Assembly (NCBI GenBank): GCA_051011575.1
Contig: JBPCTR010000296.1
Span: forward strand, 1-15,438
Source: SHLQ01 sp051011575
Lineage (GTDB): Bacteria; Actinomycetota; Acidimicrobiia; Acidimicrobiales; SHLQ01
Direction of reading: 5' to 3'
DNA length: 15,438 nt
Below are positions 14,065-15,438 of this stretch, piece by piece. Position 1 is the first letter of the stretch. Each line of letters begins with the position of its first letter. A model generated the notes under the pieces. The model ran no database searches, was not told the DNA's origin, and worked only from the letters and a program-made list of their open reading frames with translations. The position numbers were made by a program, and so were the translations under genes.

Positions 14065-14844
14065 ATGGCAGCAACCCCCACCCCTGCAGCAAGGATCGCG
14101 AAGGCGGTCGCACCACTGCTGATCGCACTCGGACTCGTGATCGTGTTGGCGGCGCAGGCGAGTGCCCAGGTCGCACAGCCTGGCGAATGTGGCACTCACA
14201 GCTTCGGATTCACCGGCACCCGCCTCATCAACGACGGGATAAGCAACGCGGCCGGTCCGTTCGCCATAGAACTGCCGGCCGGCAGATACGACGTCGTGAT
14301 GAAGTCGCACGACAACCACCCGACCGCGGACTATCAACCCGACCAGACCGAAGAGCAGTGGTACTTCGTGCTCGACTCCGGATATACCAGCCCGTTCACG
14401 GTCGACGTTCCCAGCGATGCCGAGACCAGCGTGACGCACGTGACCGGTGTCGAGATCGAGGCCGCGACCACGATCACCGTTCGTCATCGTGCCTTCGGTT
14501 CGGTGAACTCCGTGAACGTCGTCTGCGTCGGGTTCACACCGGCCGAGGTCATCGCCGGGCCCGCGACAACGGTCGCCGCGGTCGCCCCCGACGACTCGAC
14601 CACATCCATACCTCCGGCTTCGGTCGCTCCGACGGTCGCACCCACGACCGCTACGCCCGCGACAGCCACGACGACGACGGTCGCTACAGCGGTGGCCAGC
14701 CAGGTGGAACGACCGGCGCAGCTTGCGGTCACCGGCCCGACCGGAACCCACGGACTGCTTCTGCTCGGTCTGGCGCTGATCGCATCGGGATTGGCCGCCA
14801 CGATCGCGAGCGGACCAACGAGCCGTCTACGCAACACACGCTGA
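14065..14844 (+). CDS. Sortase-anchored surface protein with LAVTG signal
   Basis: A 259-aa exported protein. The signal peptide has a basic start, a hydrophobic core (about 15-31) and an Ala-Ser-Ala site, with cleavage predicted after residue 34. The ectodomain (about 35-160) is beta-rich, with two cysteines (42 and 154) likely bridged; I recognise no family. A Thr/Ala/Pro-rich wall-spanning linker (about 161-215) follows. The C-terminus has LAVTG (220-224), a hydrophobic span (about 229-250) and a basic tail ending RLRNTR. This is the class E sortase pattern (LAxTG) common in high-GC actinobacteria. AAGGAGA lies six bases before the ATG. Box C is 64 bases upstream. No sortase gene is in the window. 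Confidence 0.85.
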   Translation: MAATPTPAARIAKAVAPLLIALGLVIVLAAQASAQVAQPGECGTHSFGFTGTRLINDGISNAAGPFAIELPAGRYDVVMKSHDNHPTADYQPDQTEEQWYFVLDSGYTSPFTVDVPSDAETSVTHVTGVEIEAATTITVRHRAFGSVNSVNVVCVGFTPAEVIAGPATTVAAVAPDDSTTSIPPASVAPTVAPTTATPATATTTTVATAVASQVERPAQLAVTGPTGTHGLLLLGLALIASGLAATIASGPTSRLRNTR

Positions 14845-14862
14845 TCCTGACAAGCGGACGCT

Positions 14863-14901
14863 GAAGTCAGGGTCGCGACTTCTACTCGGACCGACCCCGA
14901 G
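14863..14901 (+). terminator. Two small hairpins after the surface protein gene
   Basis: GAAGTC (14863-14868) pairs with GACTTC (14877-14882) around an eight-base loop. Three bases later CTCGG (14885-14889) pairs with CCGAG (14897-14901). They begin 18 bases after the stop codon. Stems are short and there is no T-run, so this is a weak terminator candidate. Confidence 0.3.
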
Positions 14902-14964
14902 ATGGGAGTCCCCGAAGACACGTCCGACCAGCGGTCGTGCTGACGGCGTCGGTAGGGTTTCGAC

Positions 14965-15438
14965 ATGGCACAAATGGTGATCACAGTGATCGGCGACGAC
15001 CGCGCAGGCCTGGTCGACGCCCTCTCGGAAGTCGTCGCTCGTCACGGCGGTAACTGGGATCGGAGCCAGATGGCCGAACTGGCGGGCAAATTTGCCGGAA
15101 TCGTCCTGGCAACGGTTCCCGACCTGGCCGTACAGGCAGTTGTCGCGGACCTCGAAGCGGTCGAGGCCACCGGTCTTCTGGACATCACGACGGAGGTGGG
15201 CGACACCTCGACCACCGACGACGATGGTCGGATTCGTTTGGCATTGAGGCTCCTCGGCCAGGACCACGTGGGCATCGTGCACGACATCTCCCACGCACTT
15301 GCGCAGCACGGCGTGAGCATCGAAGGTCTGACCACCGAGGTCGTACCGGCGCCGATGGGCGGAAGCATGTTCCGCGCCGAGGCTGCCCTGGCGGCACCAG
15401 CCAATGTCGCACTGGAAGACCTGGAAGCAGCGCTCGAG
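14965..15438 (+). CDS. Double ACT-domain protein, GcvR-like (partial, runs off the right edge)
   Basis: The frame is open from the ATG at 14965 to the window end (158 codons, no stop). The first ACT domain (about 3-75) begins VITVIGDDRAGLVDALSEVV, with GGNWDRSQMAELAGKFAGI following. A second starts near residue 88 (RLALRLLGQDHVGIVHDISHAL) with GVSIEGLTTEV. This two-ACT layout and the DRAGLV and MAxLAGxFAG motifs match the GcvR family, regulators of the glycine cleavage system in E. coli; most distant members are simply amino-acid-sensing ACT proteins. At the observed length it is nearly complete (family about 170-190 aa). Only a weak GGTAGGG precedes the start. The 120-base gap before it contains the two hairpins and a poor box-like sequence. 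Confidence 0.85.
   Translation, partial: MAQMVITVIGDDRAGLVDALSEVVARHGGNWDRSQMAELAGKFAGIVLATVPDLAVQAVVADLEAVEATGLLDITTEVGDTSTTDDDGRIRLALRLLGQDHVGIVHDISHALAQHGVSIEGLTTEVVPAPMGGSMFRAEAALAAPANVALEDLEAALE

Noticed and set aside
13515..14864. A 449-codon plus-strand frame across the ppsA start and the surface protein gene
   Set aside because: Low-complexity Ser/Arg/Asp composition, out of frame with the signal-peptide and LAVTG protein, and antisense to the ppsA N-terminus.
14898..14913. Box-like GGGACTCCCATCTCGG (minus strand) before the GcvR-like gene
   Set aside because: Left half fits but the right half does not, and the orientation points away from the ACT gene. Too weak to list as a fifth box.
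1..15438. tRNA, rRNA, CRISPR, insertion sequence or attachment sites
   Set aside because: I looked for cloverleaf arms with TTCRA, direct-repeat arrays, terminal inverted repeats and transposase motifs and saw none. A tRNA near tadA was specifically checked for and not found.

Overview
The window is gene-dense, GC-rich (low-to-mid 60s percent by eye) bacterial chromosome with GTG starts, very short gaps and no mobile element, CRISPR array, rRNA or tRNA that I can see. A high-GC actinobacterium fits best: there is a DUF2510 membrane protein, a surface protein with an LAxTG-type (class E sortase) signal, Thr/Ala/Glu-rich 'ASCGGDD' lipoprotein style, and a mycobacterial RafH-like hibernation factor. 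The mix resembles class Acidimicrobiia, but that placement is an inference from style, not from a marker gene.

Layout. (1) 1-142: a G-run array and a strong hairpin in front of an overlapping two-gene ABC exporter (ATPase 143-1051, ABC-2 permease 1048-1812, + strand). (2) 1857-2246: a small hydroxynitrile-lyase-like cupin. (3) 7592 down to 2259: an uninterrupted minus-strand run of eight genes: PNPOx-like flavoprotein, tRNA adenosine deaminase (tadA), a lipoprotein, the ribosome-assembly GTPase engB, an ABC1/UbiB-type kinase, a 47-residue single-span membrane protein, yaaA and a DUF2510 protein. (4) 7593-14064: a stress or dormancy block made of universal stress protein 1 (+), universal stress protein 2 (-), a composite hibernation-factor gene (+) overlapped by a Ca2+/cation antiporter gene (+), and PEP synthase (-). 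(5) 14065-14844: an LAVTG-anchored surface protein, followed by a partial double-ACT (GcvR-like) gene running off the right edge.

Main result. Four copies of an imperfect palindrome, consensus about AGGGACYTNGGCCYCTG, occur only in the intergenic regions of block 4: before USP1 (and the divergent PNPOx gene), one each way between USP2 and the hibernation factor, and between PEP synthase and the surface protein. The core matches the DosR/DevR dormancy box (GGGACTWWAGTCCC) at 9-11 of 14 positions. The gene set (USPs, flavoprotein, ribosome hibernation factor, PEP synthase) is also what DosR-type regulons contain. I infer a compact hypoxia/dormancy regulon. New apparent members are the cation antiporter, coupled to the hibernation factor, and a sortase-anchored surface protein. 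The hibernation factor itself is unusual: an unassigned N-terminus, a SnoaL/NTF2-like domain, an S30AE domain and two tandem HPF C-terminal domains in one chain.
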